NCBI GenBank assembly: GCA_950295325.1
Contig: OX485807.1
Location: forward strand, 22,479,666 to 22,543,665
Direction of reading: 5' to 3'
Source of the DNA: Polytrichum commune
Lineage: Eukaryota > Streptophyta > Polytrichopsida > Polytrichales > Polytrichaceae
Length of the DNA stretch: 64,000 nt
Position 1 is the stretch's first letter, and each line of letters begins with the position of its first letter. Below, in pieces: positions 1 to 11,294 of the stretch. A program made the translations under genes and the position numbers. The notes beneath the pieces are model-generated. The model had not been told where the DNA came from. It worked only from the letters and a program-made list of their open reading frames with translations, and did no database searches.

Positions 1-715
1 TAACATATAAAAACAACATACTCCAAGCATGTAGGATTTTTTGTTAGGTTAGCATTGCTTGTTTTGGGAGGCGGATCCATGTGTTGCTCAAATGTAGGAG
101 CCAAATTTAGGAGCCAATATCTTTCACATATGATGCCCAATTTGGGTGTTTTTTAAATTCTTTTCTTTTTTCTTTTCTTCTTCTCCTTAGGACAAGGTGA
201 TGGTTGTGCACAAATTGACCGGATGGGTTTGGAAAAACGTGATGCACATGTTGCTTGCTCCATGAAAAAGGGGAAATCTCCCAAAATGACCTCATGTGGC
301 GCCCTCCAACTTTGAGGGTGATGGACTTCATCTAAATTTGCTCAAAAAGCCCAAATATTTTGGAGTAGCTCATTTTTCATCCACATTACATAATACGGTA
401 AAGTTGCCAACTTTCTAGAATTTATGGTATGACCGAAATAGTCATGAAACAAAATTTTTTAGTGTTTCTTCTAGCTGCCCCCCGGATGAAGGCCATGTTG
501 ATTTGTTTTAGTTGACCTAGCAAATGTGGTCCGATTGACTTCAAGTTTCCACAAAAAGAATACGTGGTTGTCTAGTCTACATCCATACGGTTGGATCTGC
601 AGAAAATAAAATAAAATCTATCTGGCTACATAACAAGCAATTTTCATCATTGATGCTTGAGGTGCTTGAAAATGGAATGTGAAGGCTTGAACGTTTAGGG
701 GTTAAGCATGCAAAA
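1..715. repeat. Dispersed repeat, copy 1 (partner at about 48,090-48,780)
   Basis: The window opens inside a repeat whose second copy, in the same orientation, lies at about 48,090-48,780. Shared blocks include catactccaagcatgtagga, gggaggcgg, a run around catatgatgccc, and a stretch near gacctcatgtgg. The copies differ by many substitutions and indels, so they are old. No coding capacity is visible. The left end is cut by the window edge. Confidence 0.65.
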
Positions 716-1045
716 TTTGGCCAATTTTTTTTACATTGTGTCACTCTGTAGTGGCTACACCATTCGAGGTATTGTTGCACAACCTCAAAGAGGTCCATTT
801 CCACTTATGGAAATTGATATTGGTTGTTGAAGAAGTACCAAAACAATTTTGAAACCACCTCCAACTAATCAAGAACAAAGTCTTAATTTACAACCACTTT
901 GGAGCACAACATGTATCCAACAAGTGCCCCATTGGTAAAATTTCGAGCACAAGACATGTTTGTTTGAATGTGGCCAATGTGACAAACTATTCAAGTTTCA
1001 ATGCCGCGTGACACCATAAGAGCCACATATAAAAGTGTCACTTCT

Positions 1046-2370
1046 AAGCTCGGGGGGGGGGGGGGGGGGCACTGGCGAAAAATGTAGGAACTACGTGCGA
1101 TAAAATATAGGGTCTTGTATAAAAATTTGGCATAAAATTTGTAAATTATTAGATGTAGTATAGGGTGCTTTGGGGATTGTGAAACATGATTATATGTAAT
1201 ATAGCATTTGACAAAACATGATTAAATTACCTAAGTGGTACATATAAAATAGCATGGAGAAAAAACGATAGTTTCAAAAATTAAATACTTTGCCACCAAA
1301 ATATGGCATGCTCTATATAGGAAGGGTTCAAAAGATAAGGGTGAAGGTTGGTACTAAGTGGGGCAATTGTTGGCAACCCATTGACTTGATGAAACGTGCA
1401 GTCCATAACGGAAATAGAGAAACGCTCTTCCCAACTGCTATGGCTTACCTCCATTGGTTCAAAAAACAACCGGGTCTCAACAAATATAAGTATGTTGAGA
1501 GTGACTGTGTGTGGGTTGATGTGGATGCTATTATCTCAACTATGTCTCTACTGTATGAATCAACTAGCAAAATCTACACCTTAGATGAGGCAGATGCAAA
1601 CTCATTGAGTGAGTTCATTTCAAATAAAAAATAAAACCTGCTAAATTTGTACTATCTCACACATGTGGAGATATAATTTGGAAAAAGGGCTGAATGATCA
1701 TTAGTATACCTTGAAATCTGTAGTATTCATTTCAGTTCGAGTACCCTCATATCTCCCACATGTGTAAATGGTAGCCTAGCTAGTTTAGGTGGATTTTGCT
1801 TGCATGGCGTGGGATTTTCCTCCAATGTGTAGGATTGGAAGATCAAGGCATCAATTGTAGGGATTCTGCAAACCTTGTAAATGTGACTTTGAGACACATG
1901 TGGCTGGCCTGTTCCCTAAGACCTCAAGGTTTCTAATTGTGTTATCCAACACAACTTTTATTCGTTGGCTCGTGTTGCTTAATGACATGTAATTGCAATC
2001 TTTTGTTGTTATCGTTTAGTGTTTTGCTTTGCCCGGACTTCAGTGTGACCCTGAACCCTAAACCCTAGTAAATGTTTGTTTCTCTTACTCTGTACATGTG
2101 CTTCTAACGAGAATTCTACTGTATCATACACTTTAAGGAATGGGGGCAATCAGGGGAAAAAATACATATAAGTAATATAGGGTACCATAAAATCAACCAT
2201 CCAAGAATTTATAATTACCAATAGGGTGCAAATAATCACAACATTTTACCATTATTTCAAAAATTAGCATCCCTTATAATCCTTTCTCATAGGTAAATAG
2301 CCCCCATTTTAATAGGTCATTATTGCAGGTGTATGCAAAATATACAAGGGAGTGCCCCCCCCCCCCCCGA
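1046..2370. mobile_element. Candidate non-autonomous TIR element with poly-G/poly-C ends and 9-bp duplication
   Basis: The left end reads tcggg with about 18 G then cact. The right end is its reverse complement, agtg followed by about 15 C then gag. The flanks on both sides read CTTCTAAGC, a 9-bp direct repeat as expected of a Mutator-type insertion. One base is ambiguous at the right junction. Beyond the G tract the ends do not match, so the TIR is only about 20 bp. No transposase was seen. The interior holds one short protein-like reading frame, listed separately. Confidence 0.45.
1290..1634 (+). pseudogene. Unrecognised protein-like frame inside the poly-G element
   Basis: An open frame of about 114 codons ends at TAA 1632-1634. 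It has no ATG at its 5' end: the frame opens after an in-frame TAG at 1269-1271, and the first plausible start, ATG at 1308-1310, is internal. The composition looks protein-like rather than random, with Trp-rich stretches near KWGNCW and DCVWVDVDA. I recognise no family. It may be a captured exon or a decayed transposon gene. Confidence that it is expressed is low. Confidence 0.2.
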
Positions 2371-2371
2371 G

Positions 2372-4160
2372 CTTCTAAGCGCAAATGAACCTTGAAATGA
2401 ACCCTCCCACACAACCACTTCAAAAACCATGGCTTTGAGGGGAGATCATCTAGGCTCATATGCATATCTCACTAGCATATTACCTCATTTAGAATTGCTA
2501 GGAGAATGCATTCTTCAACTTGTTGATGCAACATTTGGATTGGTTCATGAAGTTGGAAGTGCACACAATACGCACACAAAAATTAAGTCACAATGAACTT
2601 TGACTTAAAACGAAATCTCCTTTTTGGGCAACTGCATAATTCAAACCTCATGTTGGCATAAGAAGAGTATGATAACTACACCTAAATGTCATCTTCACCC
2701 AAAAGCAACTCCTGATCTTTATGTGCGAGGGAATAGTTGCATATGAGCATACCTATCATCCATCCAACAAAAACCTTTCAGAATTAGCATGTCTAATATT
2801 GAAATTAGTGTCAAAGACACCAAATCATCAAAGTGGGATGCCTTTAATTGAAGAATTAAGTACAAACTTATAGGATGTAGGATTAATATGGATGGATGAG
2901 AGATGCTCATATGTAACAAATTACAATTCCCTTTTGGAACATGTTTGAACATGAGAGCTTAGCATCGGTTTTAGACGTAACTATAATAAATTTTTTTAAA
3001 AAAAATTGACGTTAATGTTTGATTATTATGTTATTTAATAGATTTGATTAACTTAGGCCAGTTCATAGGGCATGTAACATCCACCATATGAACCTTGTGG
3101 CCGGACACTAGTGTCCCATAATACACTGGTTCTCACATAAAGCCCGTGTCAACATCAAAAATGGTCAGTTGAAGGCGATCAAAGCATCATTGAGATAATC
3201 TTGACGTCACGTGCACGCTCTAATGTTCGAAGTTGGTTTTTATTTAGGATCACTTACAACCACAAAACCAATCATTAAGGAGGCTCCGATTTATTTGGGA
3301 CACTGGTGTCACGCCATAAGGTTCATATCTCGAATAAAAGTTGAGGTTATGGTAGGTTTCTTTCATTGTTTTGTCTTACTAGGAATAGAAGAAGAGCAAC
3401 TCATGGTTGTTTGATTAATGTTATGCAAGAAGAGTACTCAACACGATATAGCATCCATAAGGTTGTAAGATGTGAAATTTGTTATGCAACATTGGGTTTG
3501 GGTTACAATGGGGTTGGATTTTTGTGGCTCGTGTTTTACCAACACATAGTACTTGTATATGTGAATGATGATATAAAAAAAATTGTAGTCCAATCTATCT
3601 GTGCACTTGATATGTGCAATTAGGTTGCCTTCATAAATGAATTGGTTGAGTTTGAGGAATGATCGGTTGAAGTTCAAGACTTCAAGATAAACCCACAATT
3701 CAGTATAGAAAAATCGAAGATCACCTCACACCAAACTATCAATGCACTGAGAGAACCGACCGCTAGTTACAAATGAACTGGTTGAAGTTCAAAACTTCAG
3801 GAAAAATCTCCAATTCCATGATTTTCAGTTAACTCATGTCTACTCTCAAACTCTTCAATGAAAACCTCTTCAATGATTACAACCACGTTGAAAACTCAAC
3901 ATAAACTCAAATAAGGTTTAATTAGGTGTCACTTACAAGTGTAGAAGTTGACTCGTATCTCCTAAGTCACTATGAAATTGAAGCGTGCCTCATATATTAC
4001 GGGATGCAATATTGTTTGCCCATAGTTATGGGACATGGTTGCCTTTTTATATGACGAGTATTTTTCTGTTTTCGCTTTTCTTTCGACGGGCAAGATTACT
4101 TTCACACTGTATATGCCTTTCTTTTGGCTTTTGAATTGGTTGAACATCTTAGTGCTATTG
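2372..4160. other. Intergenic, no gene seen
   Basis: AT-rich sequence with only short, unsupported reading frames. No RNA gene, tandem array or TIR pair was recognised here. Confidence 0.5.
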
Positions 4161-4164
4161 ACGA

Positions 4165-4395
4165 TTATGTTTGAACACATAGACTGAGTGCCCTGGGATA
4201 CAAATACATACCCAATAATTTGATCCTTGACATTGATGATCATCCTTGACATAAGATAATGGACTAAATAAAGCTTCAAACCCCAAGCACTTTGAAATAA
4301 CTTGTTTCTAGGACTTGGTGAGGCTCATAGAAGTTGTGTATATATGACGCACATTGAGCCCTCCATCCTTCAAGGGTTAACTTCTCATAAGAGTT
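4165..4395. repeat. Dispersed repeat family D, copy 1
   Basis: Shares ordered blocks with 12,925-13,110 and 37,925-38,105: a tgagtgccctggg-like block, the core gacataagataat.actaaat, the block acttggtgaggctcatag, and an end near ttcaagggttaac. All copies are in the same orientation and are diverged. No protein-coding signal is visible. Confidence 0.5.
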
Positions 4396-4439
4396 AGGTT
4401 GGCCCACATGTAAGTTTGGATGACAATCATATCGACTTT

Positions 4440-5480
4440 GGTATTTAGGATGTGCTCAAAATATGGTGGGGCTCCATTTGACGCACTTTCATGTGAGAAA
4501 AGACACTCGATAGTTCTTCACGTAATAAGATTGGTGGACGTGGCTAAGATATGTAAGTGTGCTCTAGTGACCGCTCAAGTAGAAGTGAGCATTGGTGATA
4601 CTTTGAACCAAAAGGTGCAAGTCAAGGTCCTCAAATCCACGTCAAAGCAAGGTTTGTAACTTACAAGTTGCCACAATTGTGCATCTAGTGTATTAAGTGG
4701 ATTTTCATAATATCGCACTCGTATACGTAGGTATTATTACACAAACATGGAACTGGATGAATTGGTGTGTGGTGACGTGATGGCTCCAATATAACGTAGG
4801 AGGTCTTAAGTGGCTCGTTTTTCTGAATCGGATCCCTATAACCTTCAAATAACAATAACCACTCAACACTCAATAATGAACACAGTGGGGAGGACTTTAT
4901 GCATCCTAATTAAGGAATCAACAAAACTTGCACTTCTGGTAACTATAACTAAATCAAGGGACGTCCAATTTTCAATCCGGGTTTTTGTAGATGTTTCATC
5001 GTAGATTTGCTACTGCAACATGAATGTTGTTGTGGAAATCTAATCAATAGAAAGTTGGAGAACATGAGAACCAAACCAATCAACACCCACATACCTGATG
5101 TGGTCCAGTCCCCATGTGAATTGATGTGGATAAGCTCCTCATCTCAGTGCCGACCAAAAAGAACCTCGACTGTCAACATTGATAGTGTCACATTGGCATC
5201 AAATTAGTTGTTTGTAGTGTAACTTCCAGCCTAGTCAATTATTTCTAGTCCACTACATATAACATCCACAAGTGAGTCACCCAAAATCTGAAACTCCAAT
5301 GGTTTGATTTTGTCGGACCTCGACAACCCAGTGACACATCCTTTCCTCCTTTTGTTGTACACCCCAGGTGGTGTTGAAACCCTGTTGAATCATCGCCATT
5401 TTGATCCGAGTAGAAATATCTCGAGAGTGATGTTTGGAATCACTGGTCTTTATTCGCAAACTCATACTGCGGAAAGTTAC
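4440..5480. repeat. Left arm of a large broken inverted repeat
   Basis: The segment at about 4,440-4,690 is the reverse complement, with substitutions, of about 8,655-8,905. Shared signatures are caccaatcttattacgtgaa, catgtccacca and ccttgctttga.gtggatttg. The segment 5,390-5,475 is the reverse complement of about 8,195-8,290, sharing ttttgatccgagtagaaata. The two blocks lie in mirrored order in the opposite arm, so they belong to one inverted structure since broken by insertions. It overlaps a family B repeat at 4,830-5,115. Confidence 0.6.
4830..5115. repeat. Dispersed repeat family B, copy 1
   Basis: Colinear with 22,290-22,600 and 47,250-47,560. Common blocks include actcaatagtgagcacaattg-like and gatgtttcat..tagatttg sequences, and an end near gagaacatga.aa..gaacca. 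Function unknown. Confidence 0.5.
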
Positions 5481-5990
5481 GATCTAGTGATTGTTGGATG
5501 ACGAATCCATCGCAGCTTCTACACTAAGTTTCCTTTCTGTTTGTTGAAGTTTCTGAGTTGCATCTTGCCATGTCTCTATGATCTAGTAACTGTTCGATGA
5601 TGATGAATCCATCGCAGCTTCTATACTAAGTTTTCCTTCTGTTTGTTGAAGTTTCTGAATTGCATCTTGCCGTATCTCTATGATCTAGTAACTGTTCGAT
5701 GACGAATCCATCGCAGCTTCTATACAAAGTTTTCTTTCTGTTTGTCGAAGTTTCTAAATTGCATCTTGCTGTATCTCTATGTTCTAGTGATGTTTTGATG
5801 GTGAATCCATCGCAGCTTCTATACTAAGTTTTCTTTCTGTTTGTTGAAGTTTCTGGATTGCATCTTGCCGTATCTCTATGTTCTAGTGATTTTTTGATGG
5901 TGAATCCATCGCAGCTTCTAATAGTATACTAAGTTTTCTTTCTGTGTGTTGAAGTTTTTGGATTGCATCTTGCTGTATCTCTTCGATCTG
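5470..5990. repeat. Tandem array, unit about 99 bp, five copies
   Basis: The motif cgcagcttct recurs at 5,511, 5,614, 5,712, 5,811 and 5,910, giving spacings of 103, 98, 99 and 99 bp. Each unit also carries gaatccatcgcagcttct, a ttctgtttgttgaagttt block and gcatcttgc.gtatctcta. The copies are about 85-95 percent alike by eye. The array lies between the arms of the larger inverted repeat. Confidence 0.85.
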
Positions 5991-7805
5991 TTTCGTCCAC
6001 ACACTGAGAACAGTATTTGGGAGAGGTAAGTATTTTACTTGAAGTTGAGATAACAAATCATTTAGTAATTGCATAATTTTCAATTATAGATAATGAAGTG
6101 ATTCATAAAATAGTTGAAGCCCGGGGATTGTATTCTATGTTGTAGTGGGTGCACAAAAGGGGGATTAGTTATGGGTCATGTACATTGTACCCACATGGTG
6201 GATGTTGTGAAGGTAAGGTTGGTTTGTATACTTTGGGTTATTGTGTGGTGTTTTTAATATGTAATTACACAAAGGGGTCCATCATCTAGACTGGGAATGT
6301 AAAATTAGGAGTCTCACCATGAGTAGATGCATAAATTTTGGACCGATACACACATTTAAGGCTATGTGTAATCTCTTTAGAAGATGATGATGATGATTTA
6401 TTAGTGTATAGGGGTAGTAATTTGAAGGTGATTCAAGCACGATATTCATATTCCAAATGAAGAGTGTACCCCCGAGACTTGAAGTAAAATCTTATTTTCT
6501 TGCCCATATTTCCTTGTTTCTTTTTTAGTAGGCTAAGAACATGACATGGGGCGACACGGATTTGGATTAAAAATTGTTGATGTTCTGTCCAAAATTGCAA
6601 ATGGCATGTACGTTGTGCGTAATGATGTATACTTATAATCGTTACTTTGCCGTTGTTGAATGCTTAGATTTTGAATTGTTTGTTCACTTACGTAATTGAA
6701 GTCATACATGGTTGTCTAGTACAATGTTAAGTACTCTAATATGCCAGACAAGGACCTTGTAATTTATAAGTAATCAAAGGAAACAAGAAATCGAGTTGAT
6801 ACTAATTAATGATTCAAGGGGTGTCGAAAGCTCCTCGAATCCATCACAATAGCCCCCATTTGAATACACAATAATGCATTTGGGCACAAAACCATAAGAG
6901 TGGTGACCCCTTGTGTGCTAGCTTGAAGTAATGTTTATGTCACACATGAAAATCTTTGAAGTGAGCTTGTTCAATAATAATTGTGGAAATCTATAGTTGG
7001 ACAACCTGGGTACAAGTCTATGATGGACATAGTTCAAAATCTCAATAGACTCTAGTTGTGTTATGAAGAAACACTAACCACTCCCAATGTGTGTGAACTT
7101 TATAAACTCACTCGACTCGAGCATTTGATGTGCACATTGCTTTTAGGCGTTGATGTGAAGGTATTTGTATTGGGTGCTTAATCACATGCCAATTCTCACA
7201 ATTTTTTAGGTTGGAGCAAGTGGTGAGAAAGTGTAGATTGATATTCTCACATGAAATCAGAAGGGGAAATGATTGAAATCTAAATCCATAATTTTGAAAG
7301 TTCCATTATTTCTTGGGATTCCAAAGAGAATTCACCCCCAAGTAAAAGTATCCAAACTAGATCAAAGGATTATAGCAAGATTTCATTTAGAACTTAAACA
7401 TACACTCCAAGCATATGAGTTTAAGTCCTAGGCAATCGACCCACATCACTGAAAACTTGTCCTACATAGTTAGAAACTTTACAAATCTAATATAATGCTT
7501 GATTTGCATTGTTCTTTCATCGATGTGGGATGATTGTGTCAGACTCGTATGCTAGTAACTGAGATACAAAAAAAAATAAAGAAGCAATTACAAAGCCATC
7601 ACATAATAGTCAGGAGCTCTACCTGGCACTTGACCTTAAGGTGAAGAATAATTTGGGTTAAGAATAAACATGCGAGTCTCAAAAACAATAGCTTCACTTT
7701 CAGTGCCATAACAAAGACCTCATGGACCATGCCATTGCTTCTATTCAAAATGGGCGAGGGACCATGAGACTTAGTAATGGGATGTATCAAATGGGGCCTC
7801 CAACC
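5991..7805. other. Intergenic, no gene seen
   Basis: AT-rich sequence with no open frame that looks like protein, and no recognised repeat. Confidence 0.45.
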
Positions 7806-7809
7806 TATA

Positions 7810-8170
7810 CCGTAACACCATAGCAGGTTCGCCACCTGCCGCACAAATATTTAATTTTTTTGAAAAAATAAGGTTCGCGTTCCAAAAATAGATTTTTTTG
7901 AAATTCGTCTTCTCATTTATTGGATTAAAAATCATTCGTGTTTAGGGTGGGAAAGATGTGCAGAAGTTTCATTCTAATTGCGTTTTTCATCCATTTATGG
8001 CGACCCAACTTGTTTAAACCTAAGTCATTACCCTAATCCTGATTTTCTGTCTTTTCGTTTTTATCACAGTATAATTTGAGAGTTATTCGTTTCTTGTTGC
8101 CTGTAATTTCTGTTTTTTTACGTTTTTTTTTTGGGAATTATTTATGAACGAACCTGCTATGGTGTTACGG
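7810..8170. mobile_element. MITE, 361 bp, 22-bp perfect TIR
   Basis: The left end CCGTAACACCATAGCAGGTT (7,810 on) and the right end at 8,149-8,170 are perfect inverted copies over 22 bp. TA repeats flank both sides (tata before, tatata after), compatible with a TA target duplication as in Tc1/mariner-like elements. The AT-rich interior has no open frame, so it is non-autonomous. Confidence 0.75.
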
Positions 8171-8194
8171 TATATATATACTGAATAGCAACTT

Positions 8195-8905
8195 TCCGCA
8201 GCATGATTTTGTGGAAAAAAAGAAGACCAGTGAATCCAAACATCAGTTTTGGAGATATTTCTACTCGGATCAAAATGGCAATGACTCGACACCTTCATTG
8301 AAGCAAGATCATGCTCATTCTCACCAAATCACGCCACTAAATACGATATGTAGTATCACTTACTCTTTGGATTTACACAGTGATAAATCCTCTCAATGTT
8401 TGGTGTAATTTGTTTTACCAAAGTTAAGTTGATAATGTTCTATAATGTCCAAACAACCGATTTGACAGTCGTTGGTAAAATATGAGATATACAACATTTA
8501 GATATAGCATTGCATAATTTCAAATAGTGAGTGTCAACACTACATACAATATGTAGTGTACATTGTATATCGTGAGCCATCACATTGCCGCAGCGGTTTC
8601 ATGCACGTGTAATAGTACCTAAGCATATGAGTGTGAAACTATGAAAAATCCGCTTACTACACTGTGCACAATTGTTGCAACTTGTAAGTTGTAGACCTTG
8701 CTTTGATGTGGATTTGAGGACCTTGACATGCACGTGGATTAGTTTAAATTATCACCAATGCTCACTTCCTTTTGAGCACTTGCTAGGGCACACTTACATA
8801 TGCTAGCCATGTCCACCAATCTTATTACGTGAAGAACAAGTGGATCTCTTATCTCACATGGAAGTGTGTCAAATGCAACCCCACCATATCTTGAGCACAT
8901 CATTA
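8195..8905. repeat. Right arm of the broken inverted repeat
   Basis: Reverse-complement partner of 4,440-5,480 (blocks 8,195-8,290 and 8,655-8,905). The sequence between the blocks is shorter here, about 365 bp against about 700 bp in the left arm. No gene was recognised. Confidence 0.6.
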
Positions 8906-8910
8906 TCTCC

Positions 8911-11290
8911 TAAAGACTGAAGTGAAATCTTCTCAAAATCATCTTAAACAAATTTAGCTCAATGTGGTAGCTTATTAAAGAAAATCGGCAACTTATATGG
9001 TAGATCTAGCCGTACGCATGATATCTTCATAAAGTTAGGATTGTCAACCGTCAATGTGTTCACTATCGGAAGAGTATAATTTAAAGGTGTGTATTAGTAT
9101 GGGTGGCAACAATGATGTCGATTGCCCAAACAAACATGTTTACCTAATCCTTTAGAGACTAATACCACATTGTTACCCACACTTGCATGTTGGCCAACTC
9201 ATTCCTCTTGAAAAGTTAAACATGTTTGCATGCAAATTGATATGAGATGATAACTACAAGTTTCCAAAAAGAAAAAAAAAAGAAACACAAACACACACAC
9301 ACACACATGTATATATATACACATACATGTGAGGAGATATGTAGAGGGTGAGCTTGTTCATATAGAAAGTATTGAAGGGGTTTGGTCTTCTTGTTGGATG
9401 CAATACGAGGGGAGGTACATTGACACCAAAGAGAGTTGGGAAAGATAGGCATCAAACTCTATCCAACCTAGATGACTTATGTTTGAAATCAAGCTTATTG
9501 GGCTCCATGTGGGCACATTCAAAGGCAAGATGATTACCTTCCCATATTCATGTTCAAATCATAATTTTATTTGCACATAGAGAGTAACATTATTCATGGT
9601 TTTTAAGGTTTTAACAATATCATATTTATCTTGTTTTTCTTTTGGTTTTTTTTGGTAAAAATGCATTCAATTATGACACACCACTTTGATGTGTCTATCT
9701 CAAGGACCCATTAGTATTCAAAGTAAAATGTGTGGGGTGAAGAGATTTTCTAGACTTCAAGCCAATCCCCAAAGGATCACTTCATTCCCAAACCTACATG
9801 CTTTGGGGGGTGGTTTCTCAATTTTCAAATATTTCAAAATTCTGAACATTTATAAGTCACATGCTAAACCTCTAATAAAAGAGCCTAACATTTTGATTCA
9901 AATAATGTTTACTTGGTTCATTTGAAATTGATGAGCTTCTTCTTATGGTGTCAACAAGGGAAATGCCAAAAGCATTTCCATCAAAGTGGAATGAAAAGGC
10001 ATTTGTTGGCTTTTATAGTTTTGTTTCTTGAAGAAATTTTTTTTAGGTAGGGTTGAATGAAATCAATTGATGTGATATGCTACTTGTCACTCATTCACAC
10101 AAAAAAGATTTGTCCAATTTTTTTCAAATGGAACATCCAATGAGAGATGTCTCTTAGGTTACCTCAAGCACGAATGACAGTGTTGCATCTTCACATTAGT
10201 TTGATACTATAATATATTATCAAACCAAACATCATAAGAATTAGAGCAACCTTGAAGAAAGACTGCATTTCCTCAAAGGTGTACACCATGAATGGGTATG
10301 GACAAGTTGGCTTGCACGTAATCTTCCCCAAGGGCAATTGACTAGGTTCCCACACCCTTGCCACATGGTTGGAGTCAATTAGGATAGAGATTGCTTTCCA
10401 CTTATAATAAATTTTGTAACAAAAGAAAATTGCAAAGGTCATTGAGAGAAATTGCATATACACAAATAACATCAAAACATGTATTTCTTACAAGTTATAG
10501 GAGGAAGAAATTCAATAGATGAATGAATCCTTTACACACACAAAAAAACCTATCTAAAAAAGTTGAAACCACCTTTTGATGTGCTCAATTTAATTCCTTT
10601 GACCATGGCAATGTTGAATGAACTCAATACAAATTCAACAGACTGAAACCTATTACTTCAAGCGCATAATCAATGCACAATGATATCTGCATGCAACCGG
10701 ATTTGAAACTCAATAAGCGTTCTTAAGGATCACCAAGCACATCACTATTGAACAGATGAAAATGTTCAAAGATGTGAGAACAGCTTGATATTGTTACTCC
10801 ACATGAATGGCTAAAGTTGTAGGAATTTTAAACCCATAGACCCTAAACCTCAAAGTTATACCTATCAAAGGTTACAACCATCATCTGATGTGCTCAATTT
10901 GAAGTCCAACTGGTTCAATGCATAGTCTTCCTATAGTGATACTTTTAGCAACACATCAAGGATTTGATAAAAAGAAATAAACAATCATGTGACACAGCAA
11001 CAAACAGATCGTGGTTGAAACTAATAATATTTTGAATCATGGAAACAACACTGGTGAATGGTACTAAGAATGAGAAGAGACCTTTTAGCATGTGCATGTT
11101 GTAGCAAGGCCAAACCTGTAGACTGCAAGAAAATAATAGCTGTGGAAGGTAAGCTGTTCATTGGAATGTTAAGATCATAATCGTCCAATTTTGACGTTCC
11201 TTGCCCTACATCACACCCATGAATTTGAAAGAAACATCTCAAAATTTGACATATCAGAAGGCAATGATTTTGATGCAGAGTTGCTACCTA
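8911..11290. other. Intergenic, downstream of the starch-binding gene
   Basis: No gene was recognised. A short (AC)n then (TA)n microsatellite lies at 9,287-9,320. The right end must contain the 3' UTR of the minus-strand gene that stops at 11,295. I could not fix its polyadenylation site. Confidence 0.45.
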
Positions 11291-11294
11291 TGCT

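Noticed and set aside
2050-2070. Telomere-like AACCCTAAACCCTAG
   Set aside because: Barely two repeat units; compatible with chance or a telo-box, not an interstitial telomere.
4420-4659. Frame of 79 codons in the inverted-repeat arm
   Set aside because: The mirrored copy at 8.7 kb does not keep the frame and no domain is recognisable.
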